Shown: positions 1 through 5,903 of the stretch, one piece after another
Layout of the letters: the number at the start of each line of letters is the position of its first letter
Position numbering within the stretch: position 1 is the stretch's first letter
Translations under genes and position numbers: made by a program
Source: an uncultured Syntrophobacteraceae bacterium
GTDB lineage: Bacteria; Desulfobacterota; Syntrophobacteria; Syntrophobacterales; Syntrophobacteraceae
Assembly: GCA_937889795.1 (NCBI GenBank)
Contig: CALBZH010000208.1
Span: 1 to 6,599, forward strand
Direction: 5' to 3'
DNA: 6,599 bases
Notes under the pieces: generated by a model
The model's input: the letters and a program-made list of their open reading frames with translations, nothing else
Databases searched by the model: none
What the model was told of the DNA's origin: nothing

Positions 1-2
1 GG

Positions 3-83
3 CTTCTGGCGGCCTTGGGCATGTTCTTCGTCGTTCCCTGTCTGACTGCCGCAGAGGCACTTGAGAGCAGAGATGCTGGCTAA
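3..83 (+). CDS. C-terminal fragment of a short frame with a hydrophobic stretch (5' end outside window)
   Basis: This frame is open from the window edge to a TAA at 81-83. It reads as a hydrophobic stretch (LLAALGMFFVVPCLTA) followed by AEALESRDAG and the stop. A hydrophobic core followed by small residues (TAAEA) resembles a signal peptide with a possible cleavage site, but only 26 codons are visible. The frame ends just inside another small frame starting at 73, so the two may be pieces of one gene separated by a frameshift, or may simply be non-coding. I do not recognise a family. Everything except the open frame is inference. Confidence 0.25.
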   Translation, partial: LLAALGMFFVVPCLTAAEALESRDAG

Positions 84-240
84 TCTGAACAATGAGTCCG
101 TCCAGGAGATCGACGATGAAAATGGGCTGAGAATGGAGCAGCGAGAGAACGTGCGCGCCCAAGAGGAGCGATTGCGGGCGCTGTTTGGTGTGAAGGCACG
201 ATTTCAGCGGGATCGAAAACGGAGTGGAGACCGCGTCTGA
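73..240 (+). CDS. Small hypothetical protein, 55 aa, charged
   Basis: ATG at 73, stop TGA at 238-240. The product begins MLANLNNESVQEIDDENG and continues with a highly charged Glu/Arg-rich helix-like segment (around residues 20-40) and a basic tail. There is no clear Shine-Dalgarno sequence; only GAGAG-type purines lie upstream. It overlaps the end of the preceding frame (3-83) by 11 bases. The charged composition and lack of rare codons are compatible with a real small protein, or with the tail of a frameshifted secreted protein whose signal-like segment lies in 3-83. No family is recognised and no link to mgtA is visible. Confidence 0.3.
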   Translation: MLANLNNESVQEIDDENGLRMEQRENVRAQEERLRALFGVKARFQRDRKRSGDRV

Positions 241-413
241 GATCCCCGCTCTTTTCTGCTTGACAGCGGTAAATTCAGGGCTTATTGGGCTTTTCAGCCG
301 CCAGAAGAACCGCTTTGGCGTGCGTGGAGTGGAAATCAGTGAAAATCATTCGAGGAAATGGATTATTGGGCCAACCCTTGGCCGGACCAGAAACCCTTTC
401 TTGGAGGAAAGCC
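241..413 (+). other. Gene-free upstream part of the mgtA leader/promoter region
   Basis: No convincing gene is seen on either strand in this stretch. Frames exist in it, but their translations are Cys/Trp/Ser-rich or low in coherence and match no family. The only recognisable signal is the TTGACA-containing promoter candidate at 260-288. The transcript it would produce would cover the small frame at 414-485 and the rest of the leader before mgtA. Confidence 0.4.
260..288 (+). promoter_or_regulatory. Candidate sigma-70 promoter with perfect TTGACA -35
   Basis: TTGACA at 260-265 is a perfect -35 hexamer. Seventeen bases later, TATTGG at 283-288 matches TATAAT at only three of six positions. 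Transcription would start near 295. That would give a leader of about 545 nt before the ATG of the ATPase gene and place the small frame at 414 about 120 nt into the RNA. The weak -10 would fit an activator-dependent promoter, but no operator is recognised. This rests on the hexamers alone. Confidence 0.3.
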
Positions 414-485
414 ATGAAAGACAACGAAGACCAACCCCCCAGTAGGGACGATTCACACACTACCACGTGGAAGTTGCGTCCATGA
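414..485 (+). CDS. Candidate leader peptide upstream of mgtA, 23 aa, acidic with Pro-Pro
   Basis: ATG at 414 is preceded by TTGGAGG (401-407), with the GGAGG core six bases before the ATG, one of the best ribosome binding sites in the window. The frame ends at TGA 483-485. The peptide starts MKDNEDQPPSRDD and ends in WKLRP. Five of the first thirteen residues are Asp or Glu, and there is a Pro-Pro pair at 8-9. It lies about 355 bases before mgtA. In enteric bacteria the mgtA leader encodes MgtL, a short acidic/proline-rich peptide whose translation is disturbed at low Mg2+ and so controls mgtA. This peptide is not an MgtL homologue by sequence, but its composition and position fit the same role. 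That function is inference; a chance frame cannot be excluded. Confidence 0.4.
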   Translation: MKDNEDQPPSRDDSHTTTWKLRP

Positions 486-500
486 TCGGATGATTCAGGC

Positions 501-539
501 TTTTCTCCCATCATCTCCTCACCCGACCGCTTCTTCCAC
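501..539 (+). promoter_or_regulatory. C-rich, G-poor patch after the leader frame (possible Rho-loading site)
   Basis: By hand count this 39-base stretch has 19 C and 2 G, an extreme C>G skew in an otherwise balanced GC-rich sequence. It begins about 15 bases after the stop of the small frame at 414-485. Unstructured C-rich RNA is what Rho binds (rut sites), and ribosomes on the small frame would cover or expose it. Further pyrimidine-rich runs occur at about 612-627 and 717-735. The position matches the layout of Rho-controlled leaders. No termination point can be identified from sequence alone. Confidence 0.3.
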
Positions 540-713
540 GAGCACAACGTGGTGCAGGCGGAGGGTACGAGGCATTCCGACCCCCTTCCCGGAAAACATC
601 CGGTGGAGGCCATCCCTTTCCCCTCCCAAACGTTTACAAGGCAAACGATCCGCAGCCGAGGATGGTCCATTTGAGCTCGCCGCTAGTGCTCTGTCAACTT
701 TGTTTAACAAGGT

Positions 714-755
714 ACACCTCCCTTTGATTCCCCCTCAAGGGGGGCTGGTGGGTGT
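714..755 (+). other. Nested hairpin in the mgtA leader
   Basis: The inner stem is CCCCC (730-734) with GGGGG (739-743) around a TCAA tetraloop. An outer stem pairs ACACC (714-718) with GGTGT (751-755). There is no T-run after it, so it is not a standard intrinsic terminator. It lies about 85 bases before the mgtA start and could be an attenuation or stability element, or a remnant of a dispersed palindromic repeat. Function is unknown. Confidence 0.4.
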
Positions 756-764
756 TCTCTTGCC
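749..764 (+). promoter_or_regulatory. Weak sigma-54-like element
   Basis: TGG at 749-751 and TTGC at 760-763 place the GG and GC dinucleotides exactly ten bases apart, as in -24/-12 promoters. The intervening CAC of the consensus is replaced by GTG, so the match is only partial. It would start transcription about 65 bases before mgtA. The downstream PtsN-like gene makes a sigma-54 link attractive, but short matches of this kind occur by chance. Confidence 0.15.
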
Positions 765-840
765 CGGCATGACTTCTTTGACGGAGCACTAGGATCGAAC
801 CGTCGCGGCTCGGCTCTCCTTGGTGCACTTGAGGTGCGCG

Positions 841-3528
841 ATGAAGGAAAAAGGGTGGCCCATGAACAGAATTCTCTTCAAGAAGCTCTCCAGGGTTTCA
901 GGTCCTCAACCGAATGGATCCAACTCCCTGCGCCAAGTGAGCGAGCATGAGCGCCGCTTGATCGACCTCTGCACCGCCCCTGTGCAAGAAGCCCTCGCCG
1001 CGATCCAAACGAATCCGCGAGGTTTGAGCACGGAAGAGGCTGAGCGGCGCCTCGAGGAATTTGGGCTAAACGAGCTGGCCCAGGCCAAGCGACTGGGGTT
1101 TTGGGCGGACATCGCTCAACGGTGCAAGAGTCCCCTGGTGGTCCAATTGCTGGTCATCGGATCGATTTCAGCCCTCATCGGAGAGTTTAAATCGGCTGTG
1201 ATCGTGACGATGATGGTGCTCTTGAGCGTGGGGCTCTCCTACCTCCTGGATCGCCGCTCGAACCGAGCCGTCGAGGCGCTGGGGAAGCGCGTGCAGTCTC
1301 GCACGAGGGTTTTGCGCGACGGCAGGGAGACCGAGGTGAAGATATCAGAGGTCGTGCCGGGTGACGTGGTGCTCTTGAGCGCCGGCTCGATCGTTCCTGC
1401 CGATCTGCGATTGCTCAGCGCAAAGGATTTCTTCGTGAGCGAAGCGGCGCTTTCCGGCGAGTCCATGGCCGTGGAGAAGAGGGCAGGGGCCGCCCCCCGC
1501 GGAGATCGAACGGCATGGGAGCTCCCCAATGCCTGCTTTCTTGGGAGCAGCGTGACCAGCGGAACGGCTCGCGGGGTTGTGGTGAGCACCGGCCCGAAGA
1601 CCTTGTTCGGTGCCATTTCACAGCGCTTGACCGAGCAGCGAGACGAAACGAGCTTCGACAAGGGGGTGCGCTCCTTCACCTGGCTCATGATCCGGTTCAT
1701 GCTGATCATGGTGTGCGCGGTGTTCTTGATCGTTGGGATAACCAAGGGCAACTGGGTGGAGGCCCTGCTTTTCGGTTTGTCCATCGCCGTGGGGCTTACG
1801 CCCGAAATGCTGCCGATGATTGTGACCGTGAACCTGGCCAAAGGCGCCCTGACGATGGCCAAGAAGAAGGTCATCGTGAAGCGGCTCCCGTCCATACAGG
1901 ATTTTGGAGCGATGGACGTCCTGTGCACGGACAAGACGGGAACCCTCACTCAGGACCGGGTGATCCTGGAGCGTTACGTGGACATCACGGGGCACATGAG
2001 CGAGGATGTCCTGAGCTATGCCTACCTCAACAGCTACTACCAGACCGGCCTGCGCAATCTGCTCGACCGGGCGGTCCTGGACCATTCCGACCTGGACGCG
2101 GAAACACACTGCACGCTTGTCGACGAGCTGCCGTTCGATTTCCAGCGCCGGAGGATGTCCGTCGTGGTGGACTATGAAGGCGATCATGTGCTGATCTGCA
2201 AAGGCGCCGTCGAGGAAATCTATGCCTGCTGCAGCTACTACCAGCTGGGTGATGAAGTGTATCCCCTGATCGAAATGCTTCGGGATGACCTTTTCGAGGA
2301 GGTCGAGCGACTCAACAAGGACGGCTACCGGGTGCTCGGCATCGCTTACCGCGAATTCCCCCGCGAGAGGACGACCTATAACGTGGCGGACGAGGGGGAT
2401 CTCGTTCTGCTGGGCTACGTCGCGTTTTTCGACCCGCCCAAGGATTCGGCGGCTGAAGCCTTGAGGCTCCTGACCGAGACGGGGGTGCGTGTGAAGGTGG
2501 TTACCGGAGACAACGGGCTGGTCACCGGCAAGGTATGCCGGGACGTGGGCCTTGCGGCACGGCGCATCGTCACGGGGGCCGAGCTCGCGGACATGGCCGG
2601 TGATGAATTCACCCGCACCGTGATTGAGGAGGACGTGTTCGTCAAGGTGACTCCGATGCAAAAGGAGCAAATCGTTCGCGAGCTCCGCGGTGCCGGTCGT
2701 GTCGTGGGATTCATGGGGGACGGCATCAACGACGCCCCGGCGCTCAAGGCGGCCGATGTCGGGATCTCGGTGGATTCGGCCGTTGACGTGGCCAAGGAGG
2801 CGGCGGACATCGTGCTGCTCGAAAAGAGCCTGCTGGTCCTCAAAGAAGGAATCGTCGAGGGAAGACGGGTCTTTGCGAACATCGTGAAATACATCCGCAT
2901 GGGGGCAAGCTCCAACTTCGGCAACATGTTCAGCGTGCTGGGTGCGAGTTACCTCTTTCCCTTTCTGCCCATGCTTCCCGTGCAAATTCTGACGAACAAC
3001 CTCTTGTACGATTTCTCGCAGACCGGCATTCCAACCGACAATGTGGACGAAGAGCAGATCGCGAAGCCGCTCAAGTGGAACATCGGTAATGTGAAACGCT
3101 TCATGGTCTTCATCGGACCCGTCAGCTCGATCTTCGATTATGCGACGTTCGCCCTCATGTGGATCTTTTTCCAGTGCAGCGGCTTTGCCGATCCCCTCCT
3201 GGGGCCGGAGAAGAAAGAAGCGCTTGCAAGCCTCTTCCAGACCGGATGGTTCGTGGAGTCGCTGCTGACCCAAACGCTGATCGTTCACATCATTCGTACG
3301 CGGCGCATTCCTTTCATCGGGAGTCGCGCATCACTCCACATGACGCTGACAACGCTCGTCATCATGGCCATCGGCACGTGGCTTCCCTATTCACCGTTTG
3401 CGGCAGCGCTGGGCATGACGCCTTTGCCGGCCGTCTACTGGCTGTGGATCGCGGGCTTCCTGGCTGCGTACGGGGTCTTGACGCACGCAGTCAAGAGCTG
3501 GTTTTTCAATCGTCATGGAGGTGATTGA
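841..3528 (+). CDS. mgtA: Magnesium-translocating P-type ATPase (MgtA/MgtB type)
   Basis: Inner-membrane P-type (class IIIB) ATPase that imports Mg2+ using ATP; 895 aa from ATG 841, close to the roughly 900 aa of enteric MgtA. Numbered from 841, it has: an N-terminal cation-ATPase segment (about 35-105); the actuator loop LSGES at 204-208; the TM4 signature PEMLP at 321-325; the phosphorylated Asp364 in DKTGTLT; KGA at 454-456 in the nucleotide domain; DPPK at 531-534; TGDN at 555-558; and GDGINDAP at 626-633. Six C-terminal membrane helices follow, including NLLYD typical of MgtA. Start 841 has GAGGTG at 831-836. ATG 862 (888 aa, MNRILFKKLS) is a serious alternative that aligns well with MgtA N-termini. 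TTG 820 is less likely. The gene is followed after two bases by the EIIA gene. The long leader upstream suggests control at the RNA level. Family assignment is very secure; Mg2+ as substrate is by family. Confidence 0.97.
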   Translation: MKEKGWPMNRILFKKLSRVSGPQPNGSNSLRQVSEHERRLIDLCTAPVQEALAAIQTNPRGLSTEEAERRLEEFGLNELAQAKRLGFWADIAQRCKSPLVVQLLVIGSISALIGEFKSAVIVTMMVLLSVGLSYLLDRRSNRAVEALGKRVQSRTRVLRDGRETEVKISEVVPGDVVLLSAGSIVPADLRLLSAKDFFVSEAALSGESMAVEKRAGAAPRGDRTAWELPNACFLGSSVTSGTARGVVVSTGPKTLFGAISQRLTEQRDETSFDKGVRSFTWLMIRFMLIMVCAVFLIVGITKGNWVEALLFGLSIAVGLTPEMLPMIVTVNLAKGALTMAKKKVIVKRLPSIQDFGAMDVLCTDKTGTLTQDRVILERYVDITGHMSEDVLSYAYLNSYYQTGLRNLLDRAVLDHSDLDAETHCTLVDELPFDFQRRRMSVVVDYEGDHVLICKGAVEEIYACCSYYQLGDEVYPLIEMLRDDLFEEVERLNKDGYRVLGIAYREFPRERTTYNVADEGDLVLLGYVAFFDPPKDSAAEALRLLTETGVRVKVVTGDNGLVTGKVCRDVGLAARRIVTGAELADMAGDEFTRTVIEEDVFVKVTPMQKEQIVRELRGAGRVVGFMGDGINDAPALKAADVGISVDSAVDVAKEAADIVLLEKSLLVLKEGIVEGRRVFANIVKYIRMGASSNFGNMFSVLGASYLFPFLPMLPVQILTNNLLYDFSQTGIPTDNVDEEQIAKPLKWNIGNVKRFMVFIGPVSSIFDYATFALMWIFFQCSGFADPLLGPEKKEALASLFQTGWFVESLLTQTLIVHIIRTRRIPFIGSRASLHMTLTTLVIMAIGTWLPYSPFAAALGMTPLPAVYWLWIAGFLAAYGVLTHAVKSWFFNRHGGD
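3517..3524 (+). promoter_or_regulatory. Strong ribosome binding site of the EIIA gene inside the mgtA end
   Basis: GGAGGTGA at 3517-3524 is an eight-base match to the anti-Shine-Dalgarno sequence and sits six bases before ATG 3531. It lies within the last codons of mgtA, whose stop is at 3526-3528, so ribosomes finishing mgtA sit on this site. This fixes 3531 as the start in preference to the in-frame TTG at 3525. Confidence 0.85.
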
Positions 3529-3530
3529 TC

Positions 3531-4319
3531 ATGGAAAGTCTGCTGGATGCGCTGCAGGAAGGCCGGCTGATTGAGCTGCCCGACGACAACAAAGACGATG
3601 CCCTCCAGTTCCTGGCCCACATCATCGAGGCCATCCCGTCGCTTCCGGCGGGGACCGACGTTTTGGGGCTGGTGATGGCGCGGGAGCGCTCGACGAGGAC
3701 GGCGCTTGGGAAAGGGTGGGCCTGTCCCCATGCACGGGTGTCGTTTGAAGAAGATCTTCTCTGCGTGGTGGGCTGGAGCCCCGCGGGGATCGACTACGGG
3801 GCGTCGGATGGCGTCCCCGTGTCGATCATCGCCATGTACTTGGTGCCCGAGAACCAGAGGAACCATTTCCTCCGGGAGGTGTCCGTCCTGGCCAAGGCCT
3901 TGACGAGCTATCCCGACCTCGACCGCCTCGGATCGGCTACGGAGCTCAACGAGGTTCGCGAGCACCTGCTTGAGCTCATCAGCTCGACCAAGGAGACCGC
4001 CGGTCCCGACACGCGGGCACGGATGATCCAGCTGCAGACGCGGCAAACGGCCCCCGCGATTCCGGCTCACGACCTAGCCAATCTCCTGGTCGAGCCGCTC
4101 ACGATTGTCACCGGACCCGGATTCAAACCCATTGTGCTCGCTCAGGATCCGCAGCTCGTGGAGTACTTTGAGGCGGCGTCTGGCATGGTCGACAAGCTTG
4201 GAGCCGAGGGTATGTATCAAAAAGGCGCATGGCGCCTTATAAAGCGAGGCGAGGTCCTCTACCAAGGAGACCGCATCGTCTACGACTGCCTGGCGATCAG
4301 AGTCGCCACCGCCGGATAG
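3531..4319 (+). CDS. PTS EIIA type-2 (PtsN-like) protein with extra C-terminal domain
   Basis: 262 aa, cytosolic. Residues about 5-155 form a fructose/mannitol/Ntr-type EIIA domain. The phosphorylation-site motif is TALGKGWACPHAR with His67 as the predicted phosphorylated residue. It fits the family pattern LG-x2-[LIVM]-A-[LIVM]-PH-[GAC] except for Trp63 and Cys65. The stretch HFLREVSVLAKALTSYPD (112-129) corresponds to the conserved NHLxxLxxLA region. PtsN itself is about 150-160 aa. The remaining 100 residues (about 160-262) form an additional domain that I do not recognise. It has no membrane segment and contains a PLTIVTGPGFKPIVLA core. No sugar EIIB/EIIC, HPr or EI is present, so a regulatory role is likelier than sugar transport. 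EIIANtr controls K+ transport in E. coli (TrkA, KdpD). Here the two-base spacing after mgtA suggests it acts on, or senses for, Mg2+ uptake; that is inference. Confidence 0.88.
   Translation: MESLLDALQEGRLIELPDDNKDDALQFLAHIIEAIPSLPAGTDVLGLVMARERSTRTALGKGWACPHARVSFEEDLLCVVGWSPAGIDYGASDGVPVSIIAMYLVPENQRNHFLREVSVLAKALTSYPDLDRLGSATELNEVREHLLELISSTKETAGPDTRARMIQLQTRQTAPAIPAHDLANLLVEPLTIVTGPGFKPIVLAQDPQLVEYFEAASGMVDKLGAEGMYQKGAWRLIKRGEVLYQGDRIVYDCLAIRVATAG
4220..4238 (-). terminator. Candidate intrinsic terminator on the minus strand, inside the EIIA gene
   Basis: AAGGCGC (4222-4228) and GCGCCTT (4232-4238) form a perfect seven-base stem with a three-base loop. Read on the minus strand the stem ends in TT and runs into further T residues (about five in a row), the form of a rho-independent terminator. 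It would stop readthrough from the leftward DUF190-CBS operon about 365 bases after its last gene, antisense to the 3' end of the EIIA gene. The stem is visible; function is inference. Confidence 0.35.
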
Positions 4320-4350
4320 GATGTGCAAGGGTGTCGGGACTCATCGGGGT

Positions 4351-4359
4351 GGGTGAATG
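4351..4359 (+). repeat. Left target-site duplication, GGGTGAATG
   Basis: Nine-base direct repeat identical to 4501-4509. It ends exactly where the left inverted repeat of the 141-bp element begins, as expected for a duplicated insertion target. Confidence 0.7.
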
Positions 4360-4500
4360 GAGTGCAATTCACGACCGTTGGTGATTGCCCTTTGCCAAGG
4401 TGTCGGGTGTCTGGTTTCGGGTGTCAGCGAGAGAGGCCAGAAGCCGTTCGACTGAAACCTGAACACTGAAACCTGAAACCAACGGTCTCGAATTGCACGC
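4360..4500. mobile_element. 141-bp MITE-like palindromic element between convergent operons
   Basis: Terminal inverted repeats of 22 bases (4360-4381 and 4479-4500) match at 19 positions, sharing GTGCAATTC and GACCGTTGG blocks. They abut a perfect 9-bp direct repeat on both sides. The interior has no coding capacity. Its right half holds two copies of ACTGAAACCTGAA with a 14-base period (4451-4463, 4465-4477). Its left half holds related complementary units such as GGTTTCGGGTGTCAG (4413-4427), so the whole element is a pseudo-palindrome able to fold as a long hairpin in RNA. Non-coding, short, palindromic and flanked by a duplication fits a miniature inverted-repeat transposable element moved by a transposase elsewhere in the genome. 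The parent IS family cannot be named from here. It may also block transcription between the two operons. Confidence 0.72.
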
Positions 4501-4509
4501 GGGTGAATG
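4501..4509 (+). repeat. Right target-site duplication, GGGTGAATG
   Basis: Second copy of the nine-base direct repeat, starting immediately after the right inverted repeat of the element. Beyond it, 4510-4603 shows no gene and no clear terminator. Confidence 0.7.
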
Positions 4510-4603
4510 CGCGCGGTTCTTCCGTGTCACCGCCGTTCCTTGGGATCAACGCTTGAGTGGGTTGCCGAAAATCGCCGCCTGTCCCAGCCCCTCTCGTGCG
4601 AAA

Positions 4604-5890
4604 TCATCGTTGCGAGGATGCAAAGCCAACGCGCAGCAATGAATCCCGACTGATCATGCCCCTGAATTTCCCGTTCTCGTCAACCACCGGCAGCCGCTTG
4701 AAGGCCCGGTCGACCATGACCCGGATGGCCTCCTCGATCGTGGCGTCCTCACGAATCGTAACGATGTCGGTATTCATGACTTCGGCCGCCGTCCGGGCGC
4801 GAAGGAGATCCCTCAATTCCCGGCTCCTCCGACCCCGCTCCGTGAAGGGCATCTTGCCCACGAAATAGTCCCATATTCCGGGATGGCGGTCGGAGAAAGC
4901 GATGAGGAGGTCGCGGTCCGAGATCAGGCCAAGAAACCGTCCGGTCTCGTCCACAACACAAACCCGTTGAATGTCATTGCAGTCGATCGTGCGCATCACT
5001 TCTTCGATGGGCGAGTCCGGAGCGACGGTGTGCGCGTCCCGGCGCATGATGTCCGAGACGTGCTTCATCCCTTCGACATGGACGTGCTGCTTCTCGAAGG
5101 CGTTCCAGTTCGGGCATTCCCTCATCGCCGAGTAGAACACGTCCACCCGCGAGAGGATTCCGACCAGCTTGCCGTCTCCGTCGACCACCGGAAGCCGCTT
5201 GACCCCTTTGCTGACCATGCGCTCAACCGCTTCCGTGACCAGTCTATCCTCCCGGATGGTGATGGCGGGCTCGGTCATGACGTCTTCAGCGCGCTTCTTG
5301 GCCAAACCATCGAGAACGGCCCCGATCTTCTCGCGCTCCGACTGTGCCAGGAGCCCCAGCCGCATGGGCATCCCGGCTTTGTAGATCAGGTCCCCCTGGG
5401 CGATGACGCCAACCGGCCGGTCTACCCCGTCGACCACGGGAAGCCCTGTGAACGTCGATGACAACAGGATGCTGGCCACTTCATTCAGAGGCGTGTGCCG
5501 GTAGACTTTCTTGGGATCGGGGGTCATGACCTCGCAGACCCTCGTTTGCCTGGGCAGGAGAAGACCGCGGGTCTTGTGCGCGATCACGTCCACATCGCGG
5601 GCGGCGACGATGCCGTCTGTCACCATCGCGTCGACGTGAGAAAGAACGGTCTCGAAGTTGAAGGCCGGCAGGATGATGGTGATGCGGATCGGCATGTTGT
5701 ACGAAAGAGCTTCGATCAGTTCCGTGGCCACCTCACCACTCTCGTACGAGCCCTCGACGCCTCGCGTCACGATCGTTCTGGCGGCGATCTTGAGGCCGCT
5801 CACGAGCTCGACGACGGCACTGTGGAGCGGCCTTCCGCGCACGCGACTCTCTTCGCTGGCATAGATCTCGATGATCTTGTATCGAAGCAT
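4604..5890 (-). CDS. DUF190 domain plus four CBS domains, nucleotide-sensing regulatory protein
   Basis: 428 aa, cytosolic, no membrane segment. Residues about 1-105 are a DUF190 domain (GLKIAARTIVTRGVEG at 32-47, then MPIRITIILP and a VSDGIV-like segment TDGIV). DUF190 folds like PII signalling proteins, to my knowledge. Four CBS motifs follow as two Bateman pairs: about 118-172 (VCEVMTPDP...GVIAQGDL), 202-255 (AEDVMTEP...GILSRVDV), 277-332 (VSDIMRRD...GLISDRDLL) and 367-421 (AAEVMNTD...GMISRDSLL). CBS pairs usually bind AMP, ATP or related ligands. ATG 5890 is chosen because AGGGAGGG lies eight bases upstream, overlapping the crcB stop 13 bases away, so the genes are coupled. Separate DUF190 proteins are often encoded next to crcB; here the module is fused to CBS domains. 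A role in gating or sensing for fluoride export is inference. The ligand is unknown. Confidence 0.93.
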   Translation of the reverse strand: MLRYKIIEIYASEESRVRGRPLHSAVVELVSGLKIAARTIVTRGVEGSYESGEVATELIEALSYNMPIRITIILPAFNFETVLSHVDAMVTDGIVAARDVDVIAHKTRGLLLPRQTRVCEVMTPDPKKVYRHTPLNEVASILLSSTFTGLPVVDGVDRPVGVIAQGDLIYKAGMPMRLGLLAQSEREKIGAVLDGLAKKRAEDVMTEPAITIREDRLVTEAVERMVSKGVKRLPVVDGDGKLVGILSRVDVFYSAMRECPNWNAFEKQHVHVEGMKHVSDIMRRDAHTVAPDSPIEEVMRTIDCNDIQRVCVVDETGRFLGLISDRDLLIAFSDRHPGIWDYFVGKMPFTERGRRSRELRDLLRARTAAEVMNTDIVTIREDATIEEAIRVMVDRAFKRLPVVDENGKFRGMISRDSLLRVGFASSQR

Positions 5891-5903
5891 GAAACCGCCC
5901 TCC

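Larger units (their letters stand above)
486..840 (+). other. Untranslated mgtA leader
   Basis: These roughly 355 bases separate the small frame from the ATPase gene. Besides the C-rich patch and the hairpin annotated separately, they contain an AAACGTTT palindrome at 628-635, a CGTTT/AAACG inverted repeat at 631-647, the near-palindrome TTGTTTAACAA at 700-710 and a GACGG/CCGTC inverted repeat at 780-804. None matches a binding site I can name with confidence. I see no M-box riboswitch. Frames on both strands here lack coherent protein character. Confidence 0.45.

Noticed and set aside
275..670. 131-codon frame on the minus strand across the mgtA leader
   Set aside because: Cys/Trp/Ser-rich translation with no recognisable motif and no good ribosome binding site. 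It conflicts with the better-supported leader features.
700..717. PhoP box (TGTTTA direct repeat) at 701-706
   Set aside because: Only one TGTTTA half-site is present; the hexamers five bases on either side do not match.
486..840. M-box (ykoK) Mg2+ riboswitch before mgtA
   Set aside because: I could not find the conserved M-box core segments. A covariance-model search would settle it.
1618..3288. 556-codon open frame on the minus strand opposite mgtA
   Set aside because: It is the antisense shadow of the mgtA coding sequence. Its translation is His/Asp/Glu/Gln-rich without domain character, a common artefact of GC-rich codon use.
4451..4480. Start of a CRISPR-like or tandem array (ACTGAAACCTGAA twice)
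   Set aside because: Only two units with a 14-base period and no spacers; they belong to the pseudo-palindromic element.
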